DNA of 64,000 bases from a virus. How positions within the stretch are numbered: position 1 is the stretch's first letter; each line of letters opens with the position of its first letter. Positions 47,001 to 56,445 of this stretch are shown piece by piece. The position numbers and the translations under genes were made by a program. The notes below the pieces were generated by a model. That model did not search any database, had not been told where the DNA came from, and worked only from the letters and a program-made list of their open reading frames with translations. The DNA lies in the IMG/VR virus record IMGVR_UViG_3300044796_000657, positions 366,230-430,229 of that record, one strand, 5' to 3'.

Positions 47001-49838
47001 ATGAATCTTGACCCTAACACTCGTGAACAAGAAGTTCTCAAATTGTGGAAGGGTCAAGATACGTTTCAGGCGATTCAATTTCGTCGGAAATCGGCTAAGC
47101 CTTTTGTGATGTTTGAAGGCCCGCCAACCGCCAATGGCAAACCCGGCATCCATCACGTTCTCACCCGCACATTTAAAGATGCAATCGCACGCTTCCAAAC
47201 CATGAAAGGCCGTTACGTTGAACGACGGGCCGGATGGGATGAACACGGATTGCCAGTAGAATTAGAAGTCCAAAAAGCCTACGGACTCCCCACCAAAGAA
47301 TCCATTCTCGATTACGGTGTTGCTGAATTTAATAACAACTGCCAAGTCAGCACCCGCAACTTCATCGCCGATTGGGAAAAATTAACCCACCGAATGGGTT
47401 ATTGGCTCGATTTTGAAAACGCCTATAACACATCAGATCCTAGTTATATCAACAAAGTTTGGACAGTCTTAGATAATCTCATGGCTAATGATGAGATTTA
47501 TCAAGACTATAAAATCGTGCCTTGGGCTTGCGATTCCCAAACCGTCTTATCCAATTCAGAATTAGAACAAGGTTATAAAGAGGTTGAACACAATACGATG
47601 ACGGTTAAATTCCGCATCGATGATGACACCAATACCTATCTGATCGCATGGACAACTACCCCTTGGACATTGCCAGCTAATATGGCTTTAGCAGTCAATC
47701 CTTCGTTAACATATTACGAAACCATTGACTCAGAGGGGTGCCATTGCATTAGCCTCAAAAAAACCGAACCCTCATTACCAATCAGTGGCCACAAACTTGT
47801 CGGCCTAAAATATCGTCACCCATTTATCTCTGGTAAGGTCTGTCAAGTCTATGGCGACAACTTCGTTAGAGGCGATACAGGAACCGGAATTGTACATATC
47901 GCACCTGCTTTTGGCATTGATGATTACGCTCTTTGGAAAAAGAGTATGGCCCTTGAGCCAATCATCTGTCACGTAAATCCGGATGGTTCTTTCAACGCAG
48001 CAGCTCCAGACTTGCTGCGAGGCATCAATTTGTTGGACAGAAATTTCAAAACTGTTAACTCTTTAATTCATGCCCACTTGACTTCGGCAGGAGCAAACTA
48101 CGAAAATCAATCCTTCAAGGATTCGGGATTTACACATCAATACCCGCACAATTGGCGAACGGGTAAGCCTCTTATCTATATGTTTAGACATAGTTGGTTC
48201 GTGAAAACAACCGGCCTCAAACTTCGTCAAGTTAACAAAGAAGAAGTGACTTGGTATCCTAGTAATATCAAAGAAGGTAGATTTGGACAATGGCTTGATG
48301 GTGGCAAAGATTGGGCAATTTCCCGTGAACGATTTTGGGGTACACCGTTGCCCTTTTATCGTGATGCTGACAATAACGTCTCTTTCCAAGTCCCTCAATA
48401 TTATCACAAGCCGGGTTCTGATACGCCCATCGTCAAAGATAGAGTAATCTGGAAACGAACCTCAGAAGTTTTGGACTGCTGGTTCGATAGTGGCGCAATG
48501 CCGTTTGCCGCTTATGAGAAGTTCCAGCCAGCCGATGTAATTTGTGAGGGCATCGATCAAACCCGTGGGTGGTTCTATTCGTTAATGGTTATTGGTGTTG
48601 CTCTCACAGAACATACGCCATTCAAGGCAGCGATTTGCCTCGGCCATGTTCTGGATAAGAACGGCGTGAAAATGAGCAAGTCCAAAAAGAATGCTGTTGA
48701 TCCTTGGGAAGTTTTTGAGCGAGAAGGCGCTGATGCCGTTCGTTGGTACATGCTCAAAACACCAATCGGACAATCTCTTTTGTGGAATGAAGCCGAAGTT
48801 AAAAAAGTCAATCAAACATTCTTCAATCGCTTGCTTAGCTCTCTTGACTTTTACGAGCAACAACAAAACCCCGACAAGCCTCATCGATCTAGTAATGGGT
48901 CAAAAGATGCTACGGATATTTGGATGATGGCACGCCTACACAGTGTTGTTAACAGCGTATCCCAATATTTGGAAGATTATGAATTTGCCAAAGCGATTGA
49001 AGCCATTGAGCTTTTTACCAACGATCTTTCTAATGTTTGGATTAGAACAAATCGATCACGATTCCTTGCTGATGGTGCCCATGTTCCTAACGGTATTTTG
49101 AAAAACTGCCTAAAAACACTAACATTGTTAATTGCACCGTTGGCGCCGATGTTGGCTGAACATGTCTGGTATCGTTTGTGTCCAGAAAACATTGTTTATG
49201 GAAGCATGGGTTCGGTACATGCTACCGATTGGCCTAAACCAGAAGATAATACGTGGGACGCATTCTCAAAAAATATTGTTATTCTTGAAGCCATGAAAGA
49301 AGCTCGTCAAGTTATCACTGAAGGCTTGAAACAGAGAGACAAGCGGAATATCCGTTTGAGGCAACCGATCAAAGCAGTGCGGGTGCCTCGTAACATCAAT
49401 CCACAACTCATTCAATTCGTCAAGACGGAGTTGAATGTTAAAGACATCATCGTTGATGCTAAGGGGGAATCCGTGGAAATGGATTTCAACCTTACGGATG
49501 AACTTGTAGCGGAAGGTATGGCAAGAGATTTGATGCGGGCTATTCAAGTTCGCCGCAAAGATTTAGGTTTGAAGCGTGGTGAACCAATTCGTATCGTATT
49601 GGAAGTCGATAAAAAGACCAGATCCATGCTTGAACCACATATGAGTGAGTTGATGTTAAGTGTGACTTGTGGTGATCTGCGATACAAAGAAGTCGCAGAT
49701 ACAGCATCGCCGATTGTAATGGAAGTCACAAAAATGGAACCGGCTAACCCAGATGGCTATAAGGAATTCGGAAAAGCCACAACAAAACTGACTTCTGCTG
49801 AAATCGCCAAAGTGATATTGACAAATCGTGTCGGTTAA
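47001..49838 (+). CDS. ileS: Isoleucyl-tRNA synthetase
   Basis: This 945-aa class I enzyme has FEGPPTANGKPGIHHVL (HIGH-type, about 38-54), RAGWDEHGLPVE, the editing-domain segment TTTPWTLPANMALAVNP, ISRERFWGTPLP, WFDSGAMP and KMSKSKKNAVDPWEVFE (about 557). All are IleRS features rather than Val or Leu. It is slightly short of the about 1,000-residue norm, mainly at the C-terminus, which lacks the usual zinc Cys pairs. Two Ile tRNAs, GAT (23056) and TAT (58221), are present. Start ATG 47001 after AAAGGTAAG. Confidence 0.95.
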   Translation: MNLDPNTREQEVLKLWKGQDTFQAIQFRRKSAKPFVMFEGPPTANGKPGIHHVLTRTFKDAIARFQTMKGRYVERRAGWDEHGLPVELEVQKAYGLPTKESILDYGVAEFNNNCQVSTRNFIADWEKLTHRMGYWLDFENAYNTSDPSYINKVWTVLDNLMANDEIYQDYKIVPWACDSQTVLSNSELEQGYKEVEHNTMTVKFRIDDDTNTYLIAWTTTPWTLPANMALAVNPSLTYYETIDSEGCHCISLKKTEPSLPISGHKLVGLKYRHPFISGKVCQVYGDNFVRGDTGTGIVHIAPAFGIDDYALWKKSMALEPIICHVNPDGSFNAAAPDLLRGINLLDRNFKTVNSLIHAHLTSAGANYENQSFKDSGFTHQYPHNWRTGKPLIYMFRHSWFVKTTGLKLRQVNKEEVTWYPSNIKEGRFGQWLDGGKDWAISRERFWGTPLPFYRDADNNVSFQVPQYYHKPGSDTPIVKDRVIWKRTSEVLDCWFDSGAMPFAAYEKFQPADVICEGIDQTRGWFYSLMVIGVALTEHTPFKAAICLGHVLDKNGVKMSKSKKNAVDPWEVFEREGADAVRWYMLKTPIGQSLLWNEAEVKKVNQTFFNRLLSSLDFYEQQQNPDKPHRSSNGSKDATDIWMMARLHSVVNSVSQYLEDYEFAKAIEAIELFTNDLSNVWIRTNRSRFLADGAHVPNGILKNCLKTLTLLIAPLAPMLAEHVWYRLCPENIVYGSMGSVHATDWPKPEDNTWDAFSKNIVILEAMKEARQVITEGLKQRDKRNIRLRQPIKAVRVPRNINPQLIQFVKTELNVKDIIVDAKGESVEMDFNLTDELVAEGMARDLMRAIQVRRKDLGLKRGEPIRIVLEVDKKTRSMLEPHMSELMLSVTCGDLRYKEVADTASPIVMEVTKMEPANPDGYKEFGKATTKLTSAEIAKVILTNRVG

Positions 49839-49876
49839 GTTAGACTATCTGACCGATACAAATAAAGGGCGATTTT

Positions 49877-51313
49877 ATGAAAAAGGCAGAATTAGTAGAA
49901 GCAGGCATTCCCGTGAATTGCCATGCTGCTGCCATTAAGGTCATTCAAGATGGCTTCCGGCACAAAATCTTCCCTTCCAACAAAGGGGCACGGGAAGCTT
50001 TAACGAGAGTGGCCGCTGCGCCTGAAATGCACCTCGGCGCAGACGACTTCTACCGAGAATTGGCAAGCACCATCATTGCCACCCGCAAACAGCACGTTGA
50101 AGACGAAGCTCTTTACGCCAAAAACAGCATTGGTACAAGCCAATCGTTTGCCTCTTGGGGTGCCGACATTGAACAAGGTGCCATTGATCAAATGCAAAAT
50201 GCGGTATCCCTGCCAGTTTCAGTGGTCGGCGCCATGATGCCCGATGCCCACAGTGGGTACGGTTTGCCCGTAGGCGGTGTTCTGGCCACATACGACAGCA
50301 TCGTTCCTTATGCGGTAGGCGTCGATATTGGTTGCCGGATGCGTTTTACGTTCACCGATATCGATCCATCACTCCTCAAGGATTCTCACGACAAGAAGGC
50401 GACTCCGCTCTGTAAAGCCTTGCGTGAAGGAACGGTTTTTGGCGTCGGCGGTCAACACGAAATTAAGATGAACCATCCAGTCATGGACAAGGATTGGAAC
50501 ATCACGGCTGTCACAAAAGCCGCCAAAGATAAGGCATGGCGGCAGTTGGGAACCAGCGGTTCCGGCAATCACTTCGCCGAATGGGGCATTGTGACGTTAA
50601 CTCAAAAAGAATTCGGTTTAGAGCCGGGGAAATACGTCGCTCTCATGACTCACAGCGGCTCCCGTGGTTCGGGTTCTGATGTTTGTAGTTACTATACCGA
50701 CGTTGCCGCTTCCAAGCTGCCAAAGGCTTATGAGAAATTCGGCAAAATGAAATTGGCGTGGTTGCCAATGGCTTCCGAAGCTGGCCAAGAGTATTGGGCA
50801 GCTATGAACCTTATGGGTGATTATGCCGCTGCCAATCACTACGTCATTCACGAATTGGTTCTCAAGAATATGGGAGCAACGGCCCTTAAAGTGATTGAGA
50901 ACCACCACAATTTCGCATGGAAAGAAGATTACAAGGGAACCGAAGTGTACGTTCACCGTAAAGGTGCTACACCTGCCGGAAAGGGCGTACTGGGTATTAT
51001 CCCCGGTAGTATGGCCACTTCCGCATTCGTCGTACGAGGCAAGGGCAATCCTGAAAGCTTGATGTCGGCTTCTCACGGTGCCGGGCGGGCAATGAGCCGC
51101 ACCAAAGCTAAGGAACAGTTTAACTGGAGCACATGGAAGAGCCAAATCCAAAATGCCGGTGTACGACTATTGAGCGGCGGGATTGATGAGGTTCCCGGTG
51201 CTTACAAAGACATTCACAAAGTCATGGCTCAACAAACCGACTTGATTGATGTTGTGGCAGAATTCATGCCCAAAATCGTCCTCATGGGTCAAGATGGTCG
51301 GAGCGAAGATTAA
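49877..51313 (+). CDS. rtcB: RtcB RNA ligase
   Basis: This 478-aa protein has the RtcB motifs: VGVDIGCRM (Cys153, Mn site), LGTSGSGNHFAEWG (His), LMTHSGSRGSGSD and SHGAGRAMSRTKAK with the His that takes GMP near residue 400. It joins RNA ends with 2',3'-cyclic phosphate and 5'-OH, as made by anticodon nucleases or tRNA splicing. Phages use it or similar enzymes to repair tRNAs. GC content is higher than in its neighbours. It overlaps the next gene by 1 base. Confidence 0.96.
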   Translation: MKKAELVEAGIPVNCHAAAIKVIQDGFRHKIFPSNKGAREALTRVAAAPEMHLGADDFYRELASTIIATRKQHVEDEALYAKNSIGTSQSFASWGADIEQGAIDQMQNAVSLPVSVVGAMMPDAHSGYGLPVGGVLATYDSIVPYAVGVDIGCRMRFTFTDIDPSLLKDSHDKKATPLCKALREGTVFGVGGQHEIKMNHPVMDKDWNITAVTKAAKDKAWRQLGTSGSGNHFAEWGIVTLTQKEFGLEPGKYVALMTHSGSRGSGSDVCSYYTDVAASKLPKAYEKFGKMKLAWLPMASEAGQEYWAAMNLMGDYAAANHYVIHELVLKNMGATALKVIENHHNFAWKEDYKGTEVYVHRKGATPAGKGVLGIIPGSMATSAFVVRGKGNPESLMSASHGAGRAMSRTKAKEQFNWSTWKSQIQNAGVRLLSGGIDEVPGAYKDIHKVMAQQTDLIDVVAEFMPKIVLMGQDGRSED

Positions 51314-51723
51314 TGGACGCAACACAACAACAACGGTTAACTGAATTGCGAAATAGGCAACGAATATGCCTTATGAGTCGCACCGTTCTTTCGTCGGACG
51401 AAAAGACGGAGTTGAAGAATTTATCACAACAAGAAAAACGGGAAATGATTGAATTTGTTGGGCAAGAGCTTTACGAGTGGGCAACAGAAATGTTATTTCG
51501 TCATGACCCTATTGGGTTGGGCGGTATGGATTGTCCAAAAAACGAATATTCCTTGGAAGCAAGATGTATTATGTCTCGTGTCAAAAATATGACATCGGTT
51601 GATAAGATACACGAAATTGTTTGGAATGTATTTCTGCAAATGTTTAGTGAACATTGTGCTGGTGAAAAAGAAAAATATCTCCCAATTGCTCAAGATATTC
51701 TCAAAAAGTTAACGGATGCATAG
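51313..51723 (+). CDS. Hypothetical protein (136 aa)
   Basis: The start overlaps the RtcB stop by 1 base. RHDPIGLGGMDCPKNEY, then a helical end, resembles small bacterial proteins with a DPIGxx...NEY segment of unknown function. It may be co-translated with RtcB. Confidence 0.65.
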   Translation: MDATQQQRLTELRNRQRICLMSRTVLSSDEKTELKNLSQQEKREMIEFVGQELYEWATEMLFRHDPIGLGGMDCPKNEYSLEARCIMSRVKNMTSVDKIHEIVWNVFLQMFSEHCAGEKEKYLPIAQDILKKLTDA

Positions 51724-51725
51724 CC

Positions 51726-51971
51726 ATGAGCGAAAAAGGCATTTCAAGAGTCATCATCGGCCTATTTGTGCTGTTTGGCGGCATCATTGTATGTTATTTT
51801 GGTGCTATGCAACTTGGGCCAATGCAAGCGAAACCTGAACACCTACAAGCTCTCAAAGCAAATAAGATGGGCGATTTCAGCGACAGTTATGGCGGCTCAC
51901 GATACAAGCTTTGCCGTGTTGATTTGCCCGATGGATCTTGGTACGTAGTCGCTATACCCACTACTAGGTGA
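51726..51971 (+). CDS. Membrane-anchored hypothetical protein (81 aa)
   Basis: ATG 51726. One helix (VIIGLFVLFGGIIVCYFGAM) followed by a small beta domain. Function unknown. Confidence 0.65.
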   Translation: MSEKGISRVIIGLFVLFGGIIVCYFGAMQLGPMQAKPEHLQALKANKMGDFSDSYGGSRYKLCRVDLPDGSWYVVAIPTTR

Positions 51972-51975
51972 GTCC

Positions 51976-52740
51976 ATGAAAGTTGCGAAATGGTTTACGA
52001 AACATTATACACTCGCACAAACCTTTGACACGGGCATTCAGTATGCTTTTTTGTCAGCGGATAACGAACAGTGTTTCCCATTGGTGACTTGTAAGGAATT
52101 TTTGATTGACGCCGTTCATGCGTTAATTCATAACAAGCCTACGTTCCTCTATGGGTTTACGTACAGTATAGCCAACAACCCGCCGATCTGTCTTGACCCT
52201 TGTCGTCTACTTCTTTCTACCAATAGCAAAAAAAACAAAGCCACATTTTACGAAGATGCGGTTCGACTGAAATCCTTTTTAAATCTCCTTGAACAAAAAA
52301 TGGGATGCGAAAACGAGTCAGAAATTGAAGTGGTAGAAAATCATCCCCCTCTACCTTACATCAAACAGCCTATGGTTTTGTTAACCAGTCCGGCCTTGTG
52401 GATGCTTTCACCGCCAATGCTTTCGTTATTCGCCCTACTCATTCGGGTGGGGTTCTACTACAACGGCAAAGAAACAGCATGGGGTCACTGTCAAAAAGTC
52501 CGTGACAAAAAGATCATCACCGATCATCCACGAAACGGCGAGTATCTTAAGTCGGCTTGGAAAACCATAATGGATTTGGTGGAATCGGGCGGTATGTGCC
52601 GGTTCAAACCAGATATGAAAGATAATTGGCCACTATTCGCTCAACAATGGCAGTTGCACGAATGGTCAGGAATTGTATCGCTGGCCAAGGGAACAACGAA
52701 AAATCTCTGTCCACAATGGTATCCCAAATCTACATCTTGA
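51976..52740 (+). CDS. Unknown protein, paralogue of 7074-7898
   Basis: This 254-aa protein shares FDTGIQYAFLSADNEQCFPL, YGFTYS, LLSTNSKK and GTTKNLCPQW with the minus-strand protein at 7074. It ends 9 bases before NAD synthetase, as the other lies just before the amidoligase. Function unknown. Confidence 0.8.
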   Translation: MKVAKWFTKHYTLAQTFDTGIQYAFLSADNEQCFPLVTCKEFLIDAVHALIHNKPTFLYGFTYSIANNPPICLDPCRLLLSTNSKKNKATFYEDAVRLKSFLNLLEQKMGCENESEIEVVENHPPLPYIKQPMVLLTSPALWMLSPPMLSLFALLIRVGFYYNGKETAWGHCQKVRDKKIITDHPRNGEYLKSAWKTIMDLVESGGMCRFKPDMKDNWPLFAQQWQLHEWSGIVSLAKGTTKNLCPQWYPKSTS

Positions 52741-52749
52741 GGGACTACA

Positions 52750-54741
52750 ATGAACAGTCAATTTGGTTTTGTCTGCGTTGGAGCAGGTTCGTCACGTGTT
52801 TCAGTCGGCAACCCCGTCTATAACGCCGATGAAACCATTGCTCTGATACGCAGAATGAAAGATTGTGATATTGTGGTTCTCCAAGAGTTGGGGATCACTG
52901 GCTACACTTGTCGCAATCTTTTCAGTCAAGAGCTTCTTATTAACTCTGCTGCACAGCAGGTTCAACGTGTCGCCGAAGCAACCAATTGGGTCAAAAATGG
53001 GATTCCCCCTCAATTGGTCTTTGTAGGCTGTCCCATATACGTTAACAACAATCTGTACAATTGCGCCGTAGCGATCCAAGACGGCGAAGTGATCGGTATC
53101 GTCCCGAAGCAGCACCTTCCCAATTACAAGGAATTTGAAGAAACTCGTTGGTTTCAACCCGGTTCTTCTAAGTTGCCACAATCCATTAAGTGGCAAGGCG
53201 AAACCGTCCCATTTGGCACTGATCTCCTATTTGACTTCGGCAACAATGTTGTCGTCGGTGTGGAAATTTGTGAAGATTTGTGGATGCCTATTCCGCCTAG
53301 TTCCCATCAGGCACAAGCGGGCGCAACCATTTTAGTTAACCTTTCGGCGTCCAATGAAACGGTTGCCAAAGCAGACTACCGTCGTGATTTGGTAGTTGGA
53401 CAATCTGGCCGATGTATTGCCGCATACGTTTATTCGTCTGCCGGGCCTTCCGAATCGACAACAGACTTGATTTTCGGCGGTCACTGTATGATTGCCGAAA
53501 ATGGGAGCCTCTTGAAACAGTCCAAGAGAGTTGGCGATGGATCAAAGCTGTCGTTCAATTCGCACTTCATCATGGGTGATGTTGATGTGCAAAAGATTAT
53601 GTTTGAGAGACGGCAAACTACAAGCTATGGCCAAGAAGTCAGGTTGAACTACCGCAGAATTAACGTTCGCTCACGACAAAAAACCAAAACATTACATCGC
53701 ACCATTGACAGTATGCCATTTGTTCCCAAAGACTCTGGTAAACTCAATGAACGATGTACGGAAATTTTCGCCTATCAAGTGGCCGGTCTTGCTTGTCGTC
53801 TCAACAGAATAGGACGCTACAATCCTGTGATCGGTGTTTCGGGTGGTTTAGACTCCACTTTGGCGTTGCTTGTGTTAGCGAAAACGTTCGAAGCTCTTGG
53901 TATTGATCCCGGCAAGATCCAAGGAATCACGATGCCCGGTTTCGGTACCACCAGCCGGACGCTTGACAACGCTAAAAAGCTGATGGATCAATTGAAAATC
54001 AGCCAAACGACCATTGACGTTTGTCATTTGAGTTTGGAAACATTCCGTCAGATGGGACACAAACCTTTCGGACTTTCGCCTTATCTGGAAATGGATAAAT
54101 TTAAAGAAGCACTCAAAGGTTTAAAGAAACAAGATCGTCATGATCTTGTTTTTGAGAACGTTCAAGCGAGAGTGCGAACCCACTTCCTAATGAATCAGGG
54201 CTTCGTCGTTGGCACTGGCGACTTAACCGAAGCAGCGTTGGGTTGGTGCACGTTCAATGCTGACCATATGAGTATGTACAACCCCAATTGCTCTGTACCA
54301 AAGACATTGGTCAAGTTCCTAGTCAAATGGGCCGCTGAAAACGAATTCGACGGCAAAACACAAAAAACCCTGCTCGATATTGTTGATACGGAAATTTCGC
54401 CCGAATTGTTGCCGGTGGACAATGAGGGGAAAGCTCAATCTACCCAAGATACGTTGGGGGCTTTTGAGTTACATGACTTTTTCCTATTCAACATTATTCG
54501 GAATGGATTTTCACCGGATAAAGTGTTATTCTTAGCGGAATATGCCTTTGACGGTGCTTACAAAAAAGAAGTTATTCACAAGACGTTGAAGTTATTTTAT
54601 GAAAAATTCTTCCGCAATCAGTTCAAACGAAATTGCGTTCCCGATGGTGTTAAAGTTGGATCTGTGAGTTTGTCGCCCCGTGGTGATTGGCGAATGTCTT
54701 CCGACTCCGATCCCACTCTTTGGCTTAAGGAGCTACAGTAA
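52750..54741 (+). CDS. nadE: Glutamine-dependent NAD+ synthetase
   Basis: This 663-aa protein has an N-terminal nitrilase domain with the E46-K120-C174 triad (VVLQELGITGY, GIVPKQHLPNYKEF, VEICEDLWMP) and a C-terminal synthetase domain with SGGLDST (364-370), GTGDLTEAALGW and the end KRNCVPDGVKVGSVSLSPRG. The glutaminase domain supplies ammonia to turn NaAD into NAD with ATP. Together with the NadD-like gene at 31273 it completes the NAD end pathway. It overlaps the next gene by 1 base. Confidence 0.96.
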   Translation: MNSQFGFVCVGAGSSRVSVGNPVYNADETIALIRRMKDCDIVVLQELGITGYTCRNLFSQELLINSAAQQVQRVAEATNWVKNGIPPQLVFVGCPIYVNNNLYNCAVAIQDGEVIGIVPKQHLPNYKEFEETRWFQPGSSKLPQSIKWQGETVPFGTDLLFDFGNNVVVGVEICEDLWMPIPPSSHQAQAGATILVNLSASNETVAKADYRRDLVVGQSGRCIAAYVYSSAGPSESTTDLIFGGHCMIAENGSLLKQSKRVGDGSKLSFNSHFIMGDVDVQKIMFERRQTTSYGQEVRLNYRRINVRSRQKTKTLHRTIDSMPFVPKDSGKLNERCTEIFAYQVAGLACRLNRIGRYNPVIGVSGGLDSTLALLVLAKTFEALGIDPGKIQGITMPGFGTTSRTLDNAKKLMDQLKISQTTIDVCHLSLETFRQMGHKPFGLSPYLEMDKFKEALKGLKKQDRHDLVFENVQARVRTHFLMNQGFVVGTGDLTEAALGWCTFNADHMSMYNPNCSVPKTLVKFLVKWAAENEFDGKTQKTLLDIVDTEISPELLPVDNEGKAQSTQDTLGAFELHDFFLFNIIRNGFSPDKVLFLAEYAFDGAYKKEVIHKTLKLFYEKFFRNQFKRNCVPDGVKVGSVSLSPRGDWRMSSDSDPTLWLKELQ

Positions 54742-55013
54742 TGCAGATAGGCGATTTAATTGTTTTCAAAGAATCCAAATACTTCAAAGACCCATTTGTT
54801 GTGATGAGGGGCTTTAAGAACCAGAATGGCATTAATTATTCAGTTTCATCATTCGACGCTCGAATGATGATGACCATTCTTGAGCGTGAGTCCAAAAAAG
54901 TTGGACAAATAGACGGTGACTCATTTTATGAAATCAAATCAAAGTGGGGCCACACGATTAGTGCTTATGCCACTTCGATGGTGTACCTAAGCGAAATCAC
55001 ATTCTCAGATTGA
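54741..55013 (+). CDS. Hypothetical protein (90 aa)
   Basis: ATG overlaps the NadE stop by 1 base. Starts MQIGDLIVFKESKYFKDPFV; beta-rich, SH3-like pattern. Function unknown. Confidence 0.65.
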   Translation: MQIGDLIVFKESKYFKDPFVVMRGFKNQNGINYSVSSFDARMMMTILERESKKVGQIDGDSFYEIKSKWGHTISAYATSMVYLSEITFSD

Positions 55014-55038
55014 TTTAACTGACGATTTAAGTTATAGT
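55010..55038 (+). promoter_or_regulatory. Sigma70-like promoter
   Basis: TTGATT and TATAGT with a 17-base spacer, 30 bases before the gene at 55069. Confidence 0.5.
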
Positions 55039-55068
55039 AGTACCATCTACTCGGCGAAAGGGATTTAT

Positions 55069-55605
55069 ATGAGCGAACCCAAACCAAAAACGTGGCAGGA
55101 TTACTTGCCAGCAGAGGAACGTCGCAAGTATGAAGAAGAGCGACGAGAACACCTTAAGCGATTGGACGATGAAACCTTTCGTGAAATTCAAGCATTGGTT
55201 GACGGTTTACCCGATAAAAAAGGTGAAAAAGTGAGTCCATTTTATACGCCAAACATCGCTAAGACTTACCCCTATGCGGAAGCAAGGGTGGCTGTGGAAG
55301 AAACAGCAAAAGAAGAAAAAGTTAAGCCTTCTCTCACCATGAAGATGATGCAGGAAGCAAAGGAATTGTCGAGTAAGGGGATGAGCGAACATGCCATCTC
55401 AAAGCAAATTGAAAAATCAGAAGGTTGGGTCAAAGGAAGTTTGTTAATTCTTAACAAACTTCCGCCATCTGTTCATCAAGCAATTGAAAGCAATCAATTG
55501 AGCAGAATTGCTGCCCTACAATTGCTTTTGTGTCCTCCGGATAAACTTGAAAAAGTTGTCGAGGGACTTGTGAAATTGTATGCCATAGAAGGCACGAAAC
55601 TTTAA
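55069..55605 (+). CDS. ParB/KorB HTH-like DNA-binding protein
   Basis: This 178-aa protein has a charged N-terminal half and a C-terminal segment AKELSSKGMSEHAISKQIEK, then SEGWVKGSLLILNKLPPSVHQ that matches the HTH region of ParB/KorB proteins (the LxxxGxSxxxIAxxxG pattern). The ParB N-terminal CTPase box is missing. It may bind centromere-like sites or regulate genes. Confidence 0.65.
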   Translation: MSEPKPKTWQDYLPAEERRKYEEERREHLKRLDDETFREIQALVDGLPDKKGEKVSPFYTPNIAKTYPYAEARVAVEETAKEEKVKPSLTMKMMQEAKELSSKGMSEHAISKQIEKSEGWVKGSLLILNKLPPSVHQAIESNQLSRIAALQLLLCPPDKLEKVVEGLVKLYAIEGTKL

Positions 55606-55919
55606 CCCATCATGCCCATGCCCATACCCATAAGTCGCCTGCGTCTTCCACGAAGCATTTTCTTCGCTGGTGTTAAGGGCATCTTCATGAAGAACGACGA
55701 ACAATCACCAACAAACTTGGTGCATTCTGCCTGTGTTGAAAACGAATTGATTGCTATCCATTTGGCTGTTGGCAATTTATTCTTGAAGCACTGACACTTA
55801 TTGTTGTCGTCTGGGTTGTTGCCTAGAATCCAAGGTTTGAGTTGAGCCTTTTTCATTTGGGCCTTCATCTTACCTTTTTTCATCTTGGCTTTTTTCATTC
55901 GCTTTTTCTTAGGCATCAT
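55602..55919 (-). CDS. Lys/Met-rich basic protein with Cys motif
   Basis: ATG 55919 or 55916, with AGGAGG upstream on the minus strand. The N-terminus is Lys/Met repeats (KKAKMKKGKMKAQMKKAQ), the middle has KCQCFKN and FSTQAECTKF, and the C-terminus is Arg/Met/Gly-rich. The Cys part matches the protein at 33208. Likely DNA- or RNA-binding, perhaps packaged. Confidence 0.7.
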   Translation of the reverse strand: MMPKKKRMKKAKMKKGKMKAQMKKAQLKPWILGNNPDDNNKCQCFKNKLPTAKWIAINSFSTQAECTKFVGDCSSFFMKMPLTPAKKMLRGRRRRLMGMGMGMMG

Positions 55920-55965
55920 AAGCCTCCTGTTTCGTAAAAATATATACGGTAGAAAGTATCAAAAC

Positions 55966-56436
55966 ATGAAAGACGACATCGAGAAGGCTGGAAGTGTTAA
56001 CGAAGCATTGGAGATTTTGTTCAGTGGTGGAGCATTGCCTACTCCCCAATCAACGCAAATCAATGAACTTAAAGACTCAATTCTTGTGTCTGCTGTTCAA
56101 ACATTCATTCAAATGATGCCAAGATTTCTGTCGCTGACAGACGATCAGAAGAAGGAATTTATCGGCGCATTAATGTGCTATCATTCCCAAGAAACTGATC
56201 CCATCGTCAGAAATGAGGCATTCTATGTCTTGTACGAATATCTGCTCGATGCCCCACCAGCAGCACAAGAAGAGATACCTGAACCGCAAAAAACCATAGA
56301 GCGTTTTGAAGCGTCAACAACGCCATGCGAAGATTGTCAAGAAATCCCAACCAACAGAATTAAGTTCACTGAAAAGAACCGATCAGAAGAGCATTTCTTG
56401 TGCGAAAGATGTGAAGAATCAACACGACACGAATAA
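55966..56436 (+). CDS. Hypothetical protein with C-terminal zinc finger (156 aa)
   Basis: ATG 55966. A helical N-terminal part and a C-terminal CEDCQE/CERCEE pair that may bind zinc. Function unknown. Confidence 0.65.
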   Translation: MKDDIEKAGSVNEALEILFSGGALPTPQSTQINELKDSILVSAVQTFIQMMPRFLSLTDDQKKEFIGALMCYHSQETDPIVRNEAFYVLYEYLLDAPPAAQEEIPEPQKTIERFEASTTPCEDCQEIPTNRIKFTEKNRSEEHFLCERCEESTRHE

Positions 56437-56445
56437 GGATGTTCC

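Noticed and set aside
48063-48407. Minus-strand frames inside IleRS
   Set aside because: These are antisense shadows of a full-length synthetase.
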